Origin: Flavobacterium sp. UBA2787
GTDB taxonomy: Bacteria; Bacteroidota; Bacteroidia; Flavobacteriales; Flavobacteriaceae
Length of the DNA: 64,000 nucleotides
Assembly: GCA_002352205.1 (NCBI GenBank)
Contig: DEHZ01000010.1
Span: 434,245 to 498,244, forward strand
Reading direction: 5' to 3'
The position numbers were made by a program, and so were the translations under genes. The notes beneath the pieces were generated by a model. It was not told the DNA's origin and made no database searches. It saw only the letters and a list, made by a program, of their open reading frames with translations. This document shows positions 36,456 to 46,461 of this stretch, piece after piece; the stretch's first letter is position 1; every line of letters begins with the position of its first letter.

Positions 36456-36869
36456 CTAATTGTAGGTTAAAGCATTTTGCTTTATTTTTTCCAGTTTTTT
36501 TCGCATTTCTTTAGCGGTAAATATTTGTGGATAGCTATCTTTATGTGTTTCAATGTGTTTTTCAGGATTGTCTTCGTTCACTAAGCCATTTATTATTTCA
36601 TAATTTTTGTTGAATAATGAGTAGCCTCTGTAATCATTTGGAATTGATTTTTCGCGAATCCATTCACCACTTTTTTTATAAATATATTCTTTTTTATGAG
36701 TGTCATAGTAAGCTTGAAGATTTGGATAATAGTAGTAACGAATTGAATCTAAAGGAACTTGAATTTGGTTATATTCTTCTAAATTATACACCGAAGAATA
36801 GGACTGACTCAATAAAAGTTTTGTTGGAAATAAAAAGAAAATAATTAAAAACAAACATACCCTTTTCAT
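36456..36869 (-). CDS. Small secreted hypothetical protein
   Basis: The 137-aa protein has a signal peptide (MKRVCLFLIIFFLFPTKLLLSQ) and a Tyr-rich mature part (IRYYYYPNLQAYYDTHKKEY, then IYKKSGEWIREKSIPNDYRG). The C-terminal 35 residues are basic and helical. It is a monocistronic gene with its own terminator. I recognise no family. Confidence 0.65.
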   Translation of the reverse strand: MKRVCLFLIIFFLFPTKLLLSQSYSSVYNLEEYNQIQVPLDSIRYYYYPNLQAYYDTHKKEYIYKKSGEWIREKSIPNDYRGYSLFNKNYEIINGLVNEDNPEKHIETHKDSYPQIFTAKEMRKKLEKIKQNALTYN

Positions 36870-37019
36870 GACTTATTAGATTAAAATTAATAAAATCGTA
36901 AGTGGTATTTTTTAATTAAGTTATCGAAATGAATAATGTCATGTAAAGATAATTAAAATATAAATGAAAAATAGTTAATATTTGATTTATTTTATAAAAA
37001 ATTTGTTAAATACTTAAAT

Positions 37020-38849
37020 TTATTGATACAAAACAACTCTTGGCTTATTAATTTCAAAATCTAAATAACCAAAATCATCTGTTTTAAACGTATTAGATTT
37101 GAATAAATTTTCACCATCATTAGGTATACTTGGGTAGTAGGCAAAAGAAATTTGGAAAGAATTAAATACTAAGTAGTCATTTGTAATCAAAACACCCATT
37201 CCTAACTTAGCGTATCCCTTACTTTTTTGGAAATCGTATTCTGTATTTCCCAAAAACGCCATTGAAAAATTAAAAAATGGACTGAATCGAAATCCGGCCC
37301 AATCCCAAGGAGAGTAGGATTGTGTTTGAAAAGAAAAAATCATTTTTTTTGTTCCTAAAAACTTAGGATCATTAAATCCTGAAATTCCGTTTGATTCATT
37401 TATAGATATTTTATCGCCTTGAATGTCTAAGCGATGACCTCCAAGAATTATATCACTTTTAAAAAACTGACGTAATTTCCATCTTCCAAATTCCATTAAA
37501 GGAGTAAAATAATTTATTTGAGCAACAAAAGCACTTTGTTCGTTTTTTTTGTCTCTAAAAAAAGTACCATATTCATAATTTGTACTTAAATAGCCCCATT
37601 TAAAATAATTCCCAAATGTTGCTCTCGCTCCAACATACCATCGATTATCAAAGTTCTTGAGTTGATTTCCAATCGTAACTCCGTAATATTTTCCAATCGG
37701 AATATCTTCCACAATGTCATAGTTAAAAACAAATTTTTCTTGAACGAATTTTCGGGAAGAAATTCCAATTCCACTTAACCAAAAAGATTCATTTGTATAA
37801 AAATCGATTGGGTCAAAATCACTGGTTATGTCTTCTAAATAGTTTATTTTTAAATATCTTAGAGTAGTAACAAAGTTAGTTGATCGTTCATTCACATTAT
37901 TCTCTCTCGTGATATCAAATGAATGGCCTCCCCAAATATCTATCATATTAAATTTAAAAGTCTGCAGTTTATATTCTTGACTAAAATCCGGCAAACTATC
38001 TCTTCGTAATCTATTTTCCAAAAAAACACCACCGGCCCAGCGGGTATAAGGAGAGAAAAATCTTCTTTCCATTTCAATACTTTTAGCATAATTATTATCT
38101 AAATCAATTTGATAATTGAATGCCGTTTGAACATAACTATTTCTAATATTTGGAATAACATAACGTGTTGAAAAAGCATTTCTTTTGTCGTCTAAATCAT
38201 GTTGAAAACGATTGTCCCATAAGTGGCCAGTTCCGAGAAAGTTACGTTCAGTTAATTCATAAGATCCTCTTGAAGAAGATAAACTGGCATTAGGAATCAA
38301 ACTCCATGAATCTAATACTGTAATGTTTATATCTACACTGTCAGATTGTGCTGAGACCAATTCACTAGAAATATCTACCCTTCTTATAAATCGTTGCGAA
38401 CGTATTAAACGCTCTGTCTCTTTAATCATCAAACTGTCATAGGGTTTATTTCGTTTAATAAGAACAATATTTCTAATGGCAAATTTTTTAGATTTTACAT
38501 GGATAGAATTGGCAGCTTTTTCAGTAAATCGTTTTGGCTTTTTTGCTGTATCTTTTTCAGAATATCCAAATGGATCAAGAGTTTGAATATTAATATTTCG
38601 AATGATTTTACCCTCGTAAAGAGTATGATTTTTTTCAGGAATTTTTACGCTTTTTGGTTTAATTGGAGTGACTTTTGTAGTCTTAAAAACAAGTTTATGA
38701 AGAAACTTTGTAAAGTTATTTTTTTTAGAGTAGTTTTCAATTCTTTTATAAGTAAGTGAAGTTGAATCTGTTTCTGTTTTTTTCTCTTGACCTGAGGAAA
38801 ACAAAAACAAACAGAGAAAAAATAGCGTAAAAAAGTGTTTTTGGTTCAT
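37020..38849 (-). CDS. BamA/Omp85-like outer-membrane protein
   Basis: The 609-aa protein has a signal peptide (MNQKHFFTLFFLCLFLFSSGQ), one or two POTRA-like regions (about 80-210; EGKIIRNINIQTLDPFG and NKPYDSLMIKETERLIRSQR, with FIRRVDISSE) and a C-terminal beta-barrel whose strands show the YVQTAFNYQID type alternation and end FEINKPRVVLYQ. It is shorter than BamA (usually about 800-870 aa in Bacteroidota), so it is more likely a paralogue, for example a surface-antigen or translocation-type Omp85. The ATG at 38849 is the start of the signal peptide. Confidence 0.8.
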   Translation of the reverse strand: MNQKHFFTLFFLCLFLFSSGQEKKTETDSTSLTYKRIENYSKKNNFTKFLHKLVFKTTKVTPIKPKSVKIPEKNHTLYEGKIIRNINIQTLDPFGYSEKDTAKKPKRFTEKAANSIHVKSKKFAIRNIVLIKRNKPYDSLMIKETERLIRSQRFIRRVDISSELVSAQSDSVDINITVLDSWSLIPNASLSSSRGSYELTERNFLGTGHLWDNRFQHDLDDKRNAFSTRYVIPNIRNSYVQTAFNYQIDLDNNYAKSIEMERRFFSPYTRWAGGVFLENRLRRDSLPDFSQEYKLQTFKFNMIDIWGGHSFDITRENNVNERSTNFVTTLRYLKINYLEDITSDFDPIDFYTNESFWLSGIGISSRKFVQEKFVFNYDIVEDIPIGKYYGVTIGNQLKNFDNRWYVGARATFGNYFKWGYLSTNYEYGTFFRDKKNEQSAFVAQINYFTPLMEFGRWKLRQFFKSDIILGGHRLDIQGDKISINESNGISGFNDPKFLGTKKMIFSFQTQSYSPWDWAGFRFSPFFNFSMAFLGNTEYDFQKSKGYAKLGMGVLITNDYLVFNSFQISFAYYPSIPNDGENLFKSNTFKTDDFGYLDFEINKPRVVLYQ

Positions 38850-38901
38850 ATATTTATTGCAATATAACGCTAAAACCAATTAAACTACTATAAATAAAAT
38901 G

Positions 38902-39432
38902 TTAATCTATGAATTCCTTTTCTTCTCGTGGAAATTTAATCACAGTAACCCCTTTTTGAAGTAGTAAGCTATTTGGATATGTGATAAGTTCGCCTTCTGC
39001 AGTTTTCAAATACGTGTGAAATCCTCTAATATCTTCGATTTCTGCTTCTATCGGAAAATCTTTATCGTGAATTCTGATGGTATCACCAATTTTGAAAGGA
39101 GCCGAAAAGAACAAAATAATTCCTGATGAAACATTACTCAAAATGGACCATTGAGCAAACATTGCCACGCCAATTACAGCAAAAACAGAAGAGGTAACTA
39201 AGATAACATTTTGTGGTTTTACACCCCAAATAATGAATAATTCAATTATTGTGATTATTCCAATTAAAATATTAAAATATTTGATAACAAGATTTGTTCG
39301 ATGCACAAGGATTTCACTAACTCGAGCAAACCTTCTAACAATTTTCGCAACTAATAAACGTAAGATAATAGCAATAACAATAACTATGCCCGAAGCAACA
39401 ACTTCTTTTATATATAAATTAACAAACTCCAT
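38902..39432 (-). CDS. Small mechanosensitive channel (MscS family)
   Basis: The 176-aa protein has membrane segments at about 12-33, 50-72 and 78-110, with the glycine/alanine-rich pore helix (VIGVAMFAQWSILSNVSSGI) followed by the beta domain start PFKIGDTIRI. It lacks most of the cytoplasmic cage of full MscS, as in the short MscS class. It should act in osmotic down-shock release in the inner membrane. It follows maf by 9 bp. Confidence 0.87.
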   Translation of the reverse strand: MEFVNLYIKEVVASGIVIVIAIILRLLVAKIVRRFARVSEILVHRTNLVIKYFNILIGIITIIELFIIWGVKPQNVILVTSSVFAVIGVAMFAQWSILSNVSSGIILFFSAPFKIGDTIRIHDKDFPIEAEIEDIRGFHTYLKTAEGELITYPNSLLLQKGVTVIKFPREEKEFID

Positions 39433-39441
39433 GGTGTTGAA

Positions 39442-40029
39442 TTAGGGGACAAAAGTAAGCATTTTTTGATAAACTAAATGCATTGGCATCCCAACAACAT
39501 TGGTATATGAACCTTCAATTTTACTGATGCCAACGTAGCCAATCCATTCTTGAATGGCATAACTTCCGGCTTTATCAAACGGTTTGTAATTGGTTAAATA
39601 GTAACGAATTGCTTCATCAGAAAGTTCACGAAATGTTACTTTTGTGACTTCATGAAATGTTTCGGTTTTTAAATTTGTTTTAAAACACACTGAAGTAATC
39701 ACTTCATGCGTAGAATTAGACAAAGATTGCAACATTTTAAAAGCATCTTCTTCATCTTTAGGCTTACCTAAACATTGATTATTGTGCCAAACGATAGTGT
39801 CGCTCGTGATTAGAATTTCGTTTGGTTTTATTTCTCCATCAAATGCTTTGGCTTTTAATTCCGCTAAATAATTAGTAATTTCTTCTGCTTGAAGATGTGG
39901 CGGATAAATTTCTTCCACTTCTTTTAAACGAATTTCAAAATCAATGTCTAAATCTTTAAAAAACTGTTGTCTTCTGGGCGAACCCGAAGCTAAAATTATT
40001 TTATACGATTTTAGTTTTTCTCTAAGCAT
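39442..40029 (-). CDS. maf: Maf family nucleoside triphosphate pyrophosphatase
   Basis: The 195-aa protein begins with the Maf motif ILASGSPRRQQFFKDL and carries SDTIVWHNNQCLGKPKDEEDA and the block DKAGSYAIQEWIGYV. These enzymes hydrolyse dTTP/UTP or modified nucleotides to monophosphates in the cytoplasm. The start overlaps the UbiA gene end by 8 bp, so they are translationally coupled. Confidence 0.93.
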   Translation of the reverse strand: MLREKLKSYKIILASGSPRRQQFFKDLDIDFEIRLKEVEEIYPPHLQAEEITNYLAELKAKAFDGEIKPNEILITSDTIVWHNNQCLGKPKDEEDAFKMLQSLSNSTHEVITSVCFKTNLKTETFHEVTKVTFRELSDEAIRYYLTNYKPFDKAGSYAIQEWIGYVGISKIEGSYTNVVGMPMHLVYQKMLTFVP

Positions 40030-40951
40030 TTGTATTGATTTTGATGTTATATGTAATCACAGCAATCGACAAAATCCCAAAGAAAATAACCCATTTTAAA
40101 ATGATACTCAAATGACGAAAATCTGAACTGGATTTAGCATTCCAACTTTTAATTAAAGCATATAAAAGAGGACCAATAACTAAGAAAAGTACATATAAAA
40201 CAGCATAATACAAGTTAAAATCCATCAAATGCTGATTCGTATACCAAAATATAATAGCAATTGCAGCAAGCAATAAAACGAAAATTATTTTAGCTGTTCT
40301 GTTAATACCCATAACAATTGGAAGCGTTTGCATTCCTTGGTTATAATCACCTTTTGTATCTTCCGCATCTTTAATTATTTCCCGAATAAAATTTACTACA
40401 AAAGCAAAAATGGCATAATCGGTAAGAATTTTAAATAGTAAACCCATTTTCTCACGATTTCCATCATAAGTAGCCGGATATAAATCGAAAACACCAATAA
40501 TTAAAACACTTAATCCAAGAATAAAAGCAATTAAAAGATTACCTAGCAACAACATCTTCTTCAAAGTGGTTGCATAAAAATAAAGACAGGCTGCAATGAA
40601 GATGAAAATCGTAGCAAAACTTGGTTTATTAATTAAATTGGAAAGATAAAAACCAATGGCAACACCGGCAATATTAAGTCCTACATAAATATTGTAGGCT
40701 CTTGATTCGGAAATGGCTTTTCCAACAATTACTTTCTCCGGTCGATTGATGGTATCGGTTTCTTGATCAAAAATGTCATTAATCACATAACCGGCAGCAG
40801 CTAACAATGCCGTTGATAAAATCAACAATACGTATTGCCAATCGGTTAATGCATAACCATCTTGTTGTTTTAAAAATCCGTAACGAAAAATTAATTGCAT
40901 TAAAGCAAGTAGGAGTAGGTTTTTGTATCGTATTAATTTTAGATAAATCAT
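40022..40951 (-). CDS. UbiA-family prenyltransferase
   Basis: The 309-aa protein has about nine membrane helices and the two aspartate-rich motifs NDIFDQETDTINRP and KDAEDTKGDYNQGMQTLP that bind Mg-prenyl diphosphate. In Bacteroidota this orthologue is annotated as geranylgeranylglycerol-phosphate geranylgeranyltransferase; the exact acceptor cannot be read from sequence. It lies in the inner membrane and is followed by maf with an 8-bp overlap. Confidence 0.88.
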   Translation of the reverse strand: MIYLKLIRYKNLLLLALMQLIFRYGFLKQQDGYALTDWQYVLLILSTALLAAAGYVINDIFDQETDTINRPEKVIVGKAISESRAYNIYVGLNIAGVAIGFYLSNLINKPSFATIFIFIAACLYFYATTLKKMLLLGNLLIAFILGLSVLIIGVFDLYPATYDGNREKMGLLFKILTDYAIFAFVVNFIREIIKDAEDTKGDYNQGMQTLPIVMGINRTAKIIFVLLLAAIAIIFWYTNQHLMDFNLYYAVLYVLFLVIGPLLYALIKSWNAKSSSDFRHLSIILKWVIFFGILSIAVITYNIKINTNA

Positions 40952-41009
40952 TTTCTTTAAAGGATATAATCTTTGTTTATTTTTTAGAATAAAATTATTT
41001 GCTTTTTTG

Positions 41010-41140
41010 CCTGCTTCGCAGGAGATTGCTTCGCCAGTTCGCTATCGCTCGTGTCCTCTTTCGACTTCGTCATCTTTCGCAATGACAAAAAGCGGTGTGT
41101 AGCTCGCAACCCGAAACCCGCAACTTTTCAACCCGCAACT
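41010..41140. repeat. Dispersed intergenic repeat with hairpin and short tandem repeat
   Basis: CCTGC-TTC-GCAGG forms a perfect hairpin at 41010-41022, followed by GAGATTGCTTCGCC ... TTTCGCAATGAC, the phrase of a common Flavobacterium intergenic repeat. From 41104 on, CTCGCAACCC, ACCCGCAACTT and ACCCGCAACTT recur. It separates the UbiA gene from the KdsC-like gene and contains no plausible gene. Confidence 0.55.
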
Positions 41141-41141
41141 T

Positions 41142-41669
41142 CTAATCATGCTTCCCATCATAATACAAATGCCATTTCCCTTGCACTTTCATCACTTGTT
41201 CAATTACTTCACGAGCGGCACCTTTTCCTCCATTTTTATGCGAAATGTATTTTGAAATCGCTTTAATTTCCGGACTCGAATCTTGCGGACAAGTAGGTAA
41301 TCCAACCAATTTCATCACATGATAATCGGGAATATCGTCACCCATATACAAAACTTGTTCAGGATTTATGTTGTAAATGGCACAGTATTCTCTGAATGTT
41401 TCCACTTTATCGGGCGAACCCAAATAAATGTCAGAAATGCCGAGATTTTTTAAACGAATTCGAACGCCTTCGTTACTTCCGCCGGAAATAATACAAACGT
41501 GATAACCGCTTTCAACTGCAGCTTTTAACGCAAAACCATCTCGAATATTCATAATGCGAAGCATTTCGCCGGTAGGAGTAATGTGAACAGAACTATCCGT
41601 TAGAACGCCATCTACATCAAAAATGAAGGTGGTTATTTCATTCATTAATTCTTTATAGCTTTTTGCCAT
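41142..41669 (-). CDS. KdsC-like HAD phosphatase (KDO 8-phosphate phosphatase family)
   Basis: The 175-aa protein lacks a cap domain and has the HAD motifs FDVDGVLTDS (I), IISGGSN (II), a lysine in LGSPDKVETF (III) and YMGDDIPDYHVM (IV). This matches KdsC, which makes KDO for lipid A core from KDO 8-phosphate. Its start overlaps the DUF2520 gene end by 17 bp. ATG 41669 is preferred to TTG 41675. Confidence 0.88.
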   Translation of the reverse strand: MAKSYKELMNEITTFIFDVDGVLTDSSVHITPTGEMLRIMNIRDGFALKAAVESGYHVCIISGGSNEGVRIRLKNLGISDIYLGSPDKVETFREYCAIYNINPEQVLYMGDDIPDYHVMKLVGLPTCPQDSSPEIKAISKYISHKNGGKGAAREVIEQVMKVQGKWHLYYDGKHD

Positions 41670-42414
41670 CGTCAATAATTGATTTAGTTAGAAGTTTATA
41701 AATTTCTTTTTGATTTTCATCAGACAAAAAATTCAAATGGGTATTGATTGTTTCGCTATCATTCCTTTTGGCTGGTCCGGTTTGAGCATTTTCAGGAGAT
41801 AAATGGATGATTTTTTGAGCCGTTTCAATAATCAAAGGCTTCAATAATTCAAATGAAAGTTGATTTTCTTCACAAATTTCATTTCCGATTTTATACAAAT
41901 GATTGACAAAATTACACACAAAAACAGCCGCCACGTGCAATGCTTTTCGTTGTTCAGATGAAATAGATTGCACAACCGATGAAATAGTTTTAGCAACAGT
42001 TTCAATTGTTTTAAAATCTTTCTCATCTTCAGCTTCCAAACAAATCGGAATTTCTTTAAAATTAACCGGTTTATTTTTAGTAAATGTTTGTAATGGATAA
42101 AAAACACCCCGACGATTTTTTGAATCCAATATTTCCATCGGCATACTACCGGATGTATGAACAACTAATCGATTTTCAAATGGAAGTTTTGTCGAAACAT
42201 CACCAATCGCATTATCCGAAATGGCAATTAGGTATAAATCCGCTTGTTTAATTTTAGCAAAATCAGAAACAATTTTATCCGAAGAAATCAAATGTGAAAC
42301 ACTTTCTTTTTGCCGCGAAAAAACCTGAATCAGCTCAACTTCATTACTTTGCAAAAAAGCAGTAATCAAATGTTGAGCTACATTTCCGGAACCGATAATA
42401 ACGATTGAAATCAT
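41653..42414 (-). CDS. Rossmann-fold and DUF2520 domain protein
   Basis: The 253-aa protein starts with an NAD(P)-binding fold (MISIVIIGSGNVAQHLITAF), with DLYLIAISDNAIGDV and VVHTSGSMPMEILDS, followed by the helical DUF2520 domain (AAVFVCNFVNHLYKIGNEIC; AQTGPAKRNDSETINTHL). It resembles pyrroline-5-carboxylate or 6-phosphogluconate dehydrogenases, with unknown substrate. It heads the conserved order DUF2520, KdsC-like, UbiA, maf. Confidence 0.92.
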   Translation of the reverse strand: MISIVIIGSGNVAQHLITAFLQSNEVELIQVFSRQKESVSHLISSDKIVSDFAKIKQADLYLIAISDNAIGDVSTKLPFENRLVVHTSGSMPMEILDSKNRRGVFYPLQTFTKNKPVNFKEIPICLEAEDEKDFKTIETVAKTISSVVQSISSEQRKALHVAAVFVCNFVNHLYKIGNEICEENQLSFELLKPLIIETAQKIIHLSPENAQTGPAKRNDSETINTHLNFLSDENQKEIYKLLTKSIIDDGKKL

Positions 42415-42530
42415 TCGTCAAAAATAATAAAAACACAGCCGATTTCCGATTAAAATTAATAAGAATAAAAGACTGATTAAACTTACCTTAAAAATTCTAT
42501 AAAAATAGATAAGATTCTTTCTTTTATAAG

Positions 42531-42538
42531 TATTTTTG
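42531..42538 (+). promoter_or_regulatory. -7 element before the cytochrome c assembly gene
   Basis: TATTTTTG matches TAnnTTTG and lies 26 bp before the ATG at 42565. It overlaps an in-frame GTG at 42538, which therefore cannot be the start. Confidence 0.5.
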
Positions 42539-42564
42539 TGCTTTCAAAAATTACCCTTCTCAAA

Positions 42565-45500
42565 ATGGACAAAAAAATACTTTCCTTCCTTTTTTCCACT
42601 CGTTTAATGGCTTTTTTATTTATCGTATTTGCCGCAGCGATGGCAGTTGGAACCTTCATCGAAAATGATTATAATACAGATACTGCCCGAATTTGGGTTT
42701 ATAATGCCTGGTGGTTTGAAGTAATTATGGTGTTTTTTGTCATCAATTTTATTGGAAATATCAAACGGTATCAACTTTGGAAAAAAGAAAAATGGGCGAC
42801 TTTATTACTGCATTTTTCATTTATTTTTATCCTTGTAGGAGCATTCGTTACACGTTACATCAGTTTTGAAGGAATGATGCCAATTCGTGAAGGTGCTTCA
42901 GAAAAACGATTTTATTCTGATAAAACGTTCCTTACTGTTCTAACCGATGGCGATTACAGAGGTGAAACCAAGCGAAAAACTATCGAAAAACCGCTAATTT
43001 TATCTCAAGCAGCCAATAATAGTTTTACGATTAACGATAAGTTTGACACGAAACCATACACCATTCGCTATAAAAATTTTATTATGAACGCCACCGAAAG
43101 CATCAAACCGGATGAAAGTGGCGAAACGTTTTTAAAATTAGTCGAATCGAGTGGAGGAACTCGTCACGAACATCACTTAAAAGAAGGCGAAGTACAAAGT
43201 TTACACGGAATTCTTTTTGCCTACAACAAAGAAACGGACGGAGCAATTAACATCATTCAAGATGGAGATTCCTTTTTTATCAAATCTACTTTTGGTGGCG
43301 ATTTTATGCGAATGGCCGATCAAATGAAAGGCTTGGTTGTCAAAGATTCGTTGCAACCGCTGATGTTCCGTTCGCTTTACAATATTGCAGGAGCTCAATT
43401 TGTTTTGCCAGACGCACCAGTGAAAGGTAAAAAAGAATTCGTTTCCAATAATGATTGGAAAGATATGTCAACTGATGATGCGTTGATTGTAGAGGTTGAA
43501 GCCAATGGCAAAACAAAAGAAGTGACATTAGTGGGTTCCAAAGGAAAACAAGGTGTTCCGCAAACCGTTACAATGGGCGATTTGGATATTACTTTGATGT
43601 TTGGTAGCAAAATTTACGAATTGCCATTCAGTATTCAATTAAATGATTTTATTGCGAAGCGATATCCCGGAACCATTAACAGTTATTCTGCTTTTGAAAG
43701 TAAAGTAACCGTTTTAGATGGCGATAAAAAGCAAGATGCTCATATTTATATGAACAACATTTTGGATTACAAAGGTTATCGATTTTTTCAAGCTCAATTT
43801 GATCAAGATGAAAAAGGAACTATTCTTTCAGTTAATCACGATTTCTGGGGAACTTGGCTCACTTACATTGGCTATTTTTTACTTTACATTGCGATGATGG
43901 CAATTCTGTTTGATAAAAACACACGTTTCAATGATATTAAAGTGAAGTTGGAAAAAGTGAAGAAAAAGAAATCGGCTTTATTATCCCTTTCATTTTTGCT
44001 TTTTTCGTTGATAGGATTTTCTCAAAATGCTGAGGAGAATCACAAGCATCAACGACCTTCACTAGCAGAAGTTGAGAAGTTTCTGGAAACAACTATTCCA
44101 AAACCCGAACATGCAGCCAAGTTTGGACGATTAGTGATTCAGGATGCGGGTGGAAGAATGAAACCGGTGAATACTTTTTCGTCGGAATTACTACGTAAAG
44201 TCAGTAAAAGTGACAATTACAAAGGTTATACTTCTGATCAGGTTTTTCTATCGATGTCGCAAACACCAAACGCTTGGTTCGAAGTGCCGTTGGTTTATTT
44301 AAAACGTGGTAACGATAGTATCAGAAATATTTTAGGGGTTTCCAAGGAGGCTAAATTTGCTCCATTCATCAGTTTCTTTGATGATAAAGGGAATTATAAA
44401 TTATCTCCGTTTTTGGATGATGCTTATAAAGCGACAATTCCAAATCAATTTCAGAAGGATTTTATTGAAGTGGATAAAAAAGTTGTGTTGTTAAATTCGG
44501 CTTTAAGCGGAAGCATTCTCAAAATTTTCCCGGTTCCGAATGATGATAACAACAAATGGATTTCGTATTTAGAATTAGATGAATACCAAGATACAGAACT
44601 TGCCAACCTAAAAAATATTCTTCCGGCTTATATGCAAATTTTAGGAGAGGCAAGTAAAACACAAGATTATAAAATGGCGGATGACATCATCGGCGGAATG
44701 GAGAAATTTCAAGTCAAGTACGGAAGCGAAGTTCGTCCATCTGATAAAAAAATTGATTCGGAAATCTTATATAACAAATACGATATTTTCAAGAATTTGT
44801 ATTATTTGTATATGTTGGCGGGCGTTTTGATGTTGATTTTTACGGTAATTCAAATTGTAAAATCATCCAAATTCATCAATTATACGATCAATGCTTTTCA
44901 TATTCTAATCGGATTTTTCTTTGTTTTACATACGTTAGGATTAATTGCACGTTGGTACATTTCAGGTCACGCACCGTGGAGTGACGCCTACGAAAGTATG
45001 ATTTATGTAGCTTGGGCAACAATGTTTTTCGGATTGGCGTTTGACAGAAAATCGAAATTAACCGTTGCTTCGGGAGCATTTGTTGCTTCGATGATTTTGA
45101 TGATTGCACACTGGAGTTGGATGGATCCTTCGATTGCAAATTTACAACCGGTTTTAGATTCCTATTGGTTGATGATTCACGTATCAGTAATTGTAGGGAG
45201 TTATGGACCATTTACGTTAGGAATGATTCTCGGAATAGTATCGCTTTTATTGATTTTGTTAACCAATGACAAAAATAAAGAGCGAATGAAATTAAGCATT
45301 CAAGAAATCACCTACATCAACGAAATGGCGTTAACCATTGGTTTAGTAATGCTAACGATTGGTAACTTTTTAGGCGGGCAATGGGCCAACGAAAGTTGGG
45401 GCCGCTACTGGGGTTGGGATCCAAAAGAAACGTGGGCTTTAATTAGTATTATGGTTTATGCGTTTGTGATTCACGCTCGATTTGTGCCTTCGTTACGTGG

Positions 45501-45708
45501 AACTTGGGTGTTTAATTTGATGAGTATTTTCGCTTTCTATTCGATTATGATGACGTATTTTGGAGTGAATTTTTACCTCACCGGATTGCATTCGTATGCG
45601 AGTGGGGATAAAGTTGTAACACCAAGTTTTGTATATATTTCTGTAGCTGTTATAACAATATTGGGAATAGCTTCTTATTTAAAATACAAAAAATATTATA
45701 AAAAATAG
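42565..45708 (+). CDS. Fused ResB/CcsA cytochrome c assembly protein
   Basis: The 1047-aa inner-membrane protein joins an N-terminal ResB/CcsB part (TM helices near residues 5-105 and about 425-450, large periplasmic region between) to a C-terminal CcsA part with multiple TM helices from about residue 745. The haem-handling motif WANESWGRYWGWDPKETWAL is in the CcsA part, with conserved His residues in GFFFVLHTLG and IMVYAFVIHARF. System II uses these parts to carry haem to apocytochrome c. The single-chain fusion is usual in Bacteroidota. The start at 42565 follows a -7 element. Confidence 0.93.
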   Translation: MDKKILSFLFSTRLMAFLFIVFAAAMAVGTFIENDYNTDTARIWVYNAWWFEVIMVFFVINFIGNIKRYQLWKKEKWATLLLHFSFIFILVGAFVTRYISFEGMMPIREGASEKRFYSDKTFLTVLTDGDYRGETKRKTIEKPLILSQAANNSFTINDKFDTKPYTIRYKNFIMNATESIKPDESGETFLKLVESSGGTRHEHHLKEGEVQSLHGILFAYNKETDGAINIIQDGDSFFIKSTFGGDFMRMADQMKGLVVKDSLQPLMFRSLYNIAGAQFVLPDAPVKGKKEFVSNNDWKDMSTDDALIVEVEANGKTKEVTLVGSKGKQGVPQTVTMGDLDITLMFGSKIYELPFSIQLNDFIAKRYPGTINSYSAFESKVTVLDGDKKQDAHIYMNNILDYKGYRFFQAQFDQDEKGTILSVNHDFWGTWLTYIGYFLLYIAMMAILFDKNTRFNDIKVKLEKVKKKKSALLSLSFLLFSLIGFSQNAEENHKHQRPSLAEVEKFLETTIPKPEHAAKFGRLVIQDAGGRMKPVNTFSSELLRKVSKSDNYKGYTSDQVFLSMSQTPNAWFEVPLVYLKRGNDSIRNILGVSKEAKFAPFISFFDDKGNYKLSPFLDDAYKATIPNQFQKDFIEVDKKVVLLNSALSGSILKIFPVPNDDNNKWISYLELDEYQDTELANLKNILPAYMQILGEASKTQDYKMADDIIGGMEKFQVKYGSEVRPSDKKIDSEILYNKYDIFKNLYYLYMLAGVLMLIFTVIQIVKSSKFINYTINAFHILIGFFFVLHTLGLIARWYISGHAPWSDAYESMIYVAWATMFFGLAFDRKSKLTVASGAFVASMILMIAHWSWMDPSIANLQPVLDSYWLMIHVSVIVGSYGPFTLGMILGIVSLLLILLTNDKNKERMKLSIQEITYINEMALTIGLVMLTIGNFLGGQWANESWGRYWGWDPKETWALISIMVYAFVIHARFVPSLRGTWVFNLMSIFAFYSIMMTYFGVNFYLTGLHSYASGDKVVTPSFVYISVAVITILGIASYLKYKKYYKK

Positions 45709-45783
45709 TTTAGTAATCATTTGTGATTTGTTTAGTAGGTTCATCTTTTATAAAAATGTAAATTTGAAATAAAAATAATTAGT

Positions 45784-46365
45784 ATGAAATCATCTTTTTT
45801 AATCATTTTTTCTTTTTTCATGTTGATGAGCTGCCAAAATCAGGCTCAAACTAAAAAAGAAAATATAGCATCAGACACCACTATGAAACAATCAATATAT
45901 ACTTTTAAAGTAGAAGATTTGGAAGGAAAAGAATTTGATTTTGCTTCCTTGAAAGGAAAAAAAATCATGGTTGTAAACACGGCTTCCAAATGTGGATTAA
46001 CCCCACAATACAAAGATCTTCAATCATTATATGAAGAATATAAAGACAAAGGATTGGTAATTATCGGTTTTCCGGCCAATGATTTTATGAAGCAAGAACC
46101 GGGAACCAATGAAGAAATCGGTGCTTTCTGCGAAAAGAATTACGGCGTGACTTTCCCGATGATGAGTAAAATTTCGGTAAAAGGAAAAGACATGCATCCG
46201 CTATATCAATTTTTAACTCAAAAATCACAAAACGGTTTGCAGGATAGTGATGTAGAATGGAATTTTCAAAAATATTTGCTGAATGAAAAGGGCGAATTAG
46301 AAAAAGTTATCAGTCCGAGAACCAGTCCAAAAGATAAAGAAATATTAGATTGGTTAGCAAGTTAA
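45784..46365 (+). CDS. Glutathione peroxidase-like lipoprotein
   Basis: The 193-aa protein has a lipoprotein signal (MLMSCQN lipobox region), so it is likely on the periplasmic side of a membrane. The GPx motifs are NTASKCGLTPQY with the peroxidatic Cys, FPANDF where most members have FPCNQF, and WNFQKYL with the tetrad Trp/Asn. Without a glutathione system, bacterial homologues use thioredoxin. A second Cys at about 118 (GAFCEKNYGV) may be the resolving residue. Confidence 0.9.
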   Translation: MKSSFLIIFSFFMLMSCQNQAQTKKENIASDTTMKQSIYTFKVEDLEGKEFDFASLKGKKIMVVNTASKCGLTPQYKDLQSLYEEYKDKGLVIIGFPANDFMKQEPGTNEEIGAFCEKNYGVTFPMMSKISVKGKDMHPLYQFLTQKSQNGLQDSDVEWNFQKYLLNEKGELEKVISPRTSPKDKEILDWLAS

Positions 46366-46461
46366 CTTAACTTTTATTGACCAAACAGGTAAGGAACACA
46401 GATTAGAAAAATCAGATAAATTTTTAAAATTTTATAGATTTCTTTACTCTGTGTTTTTCGT

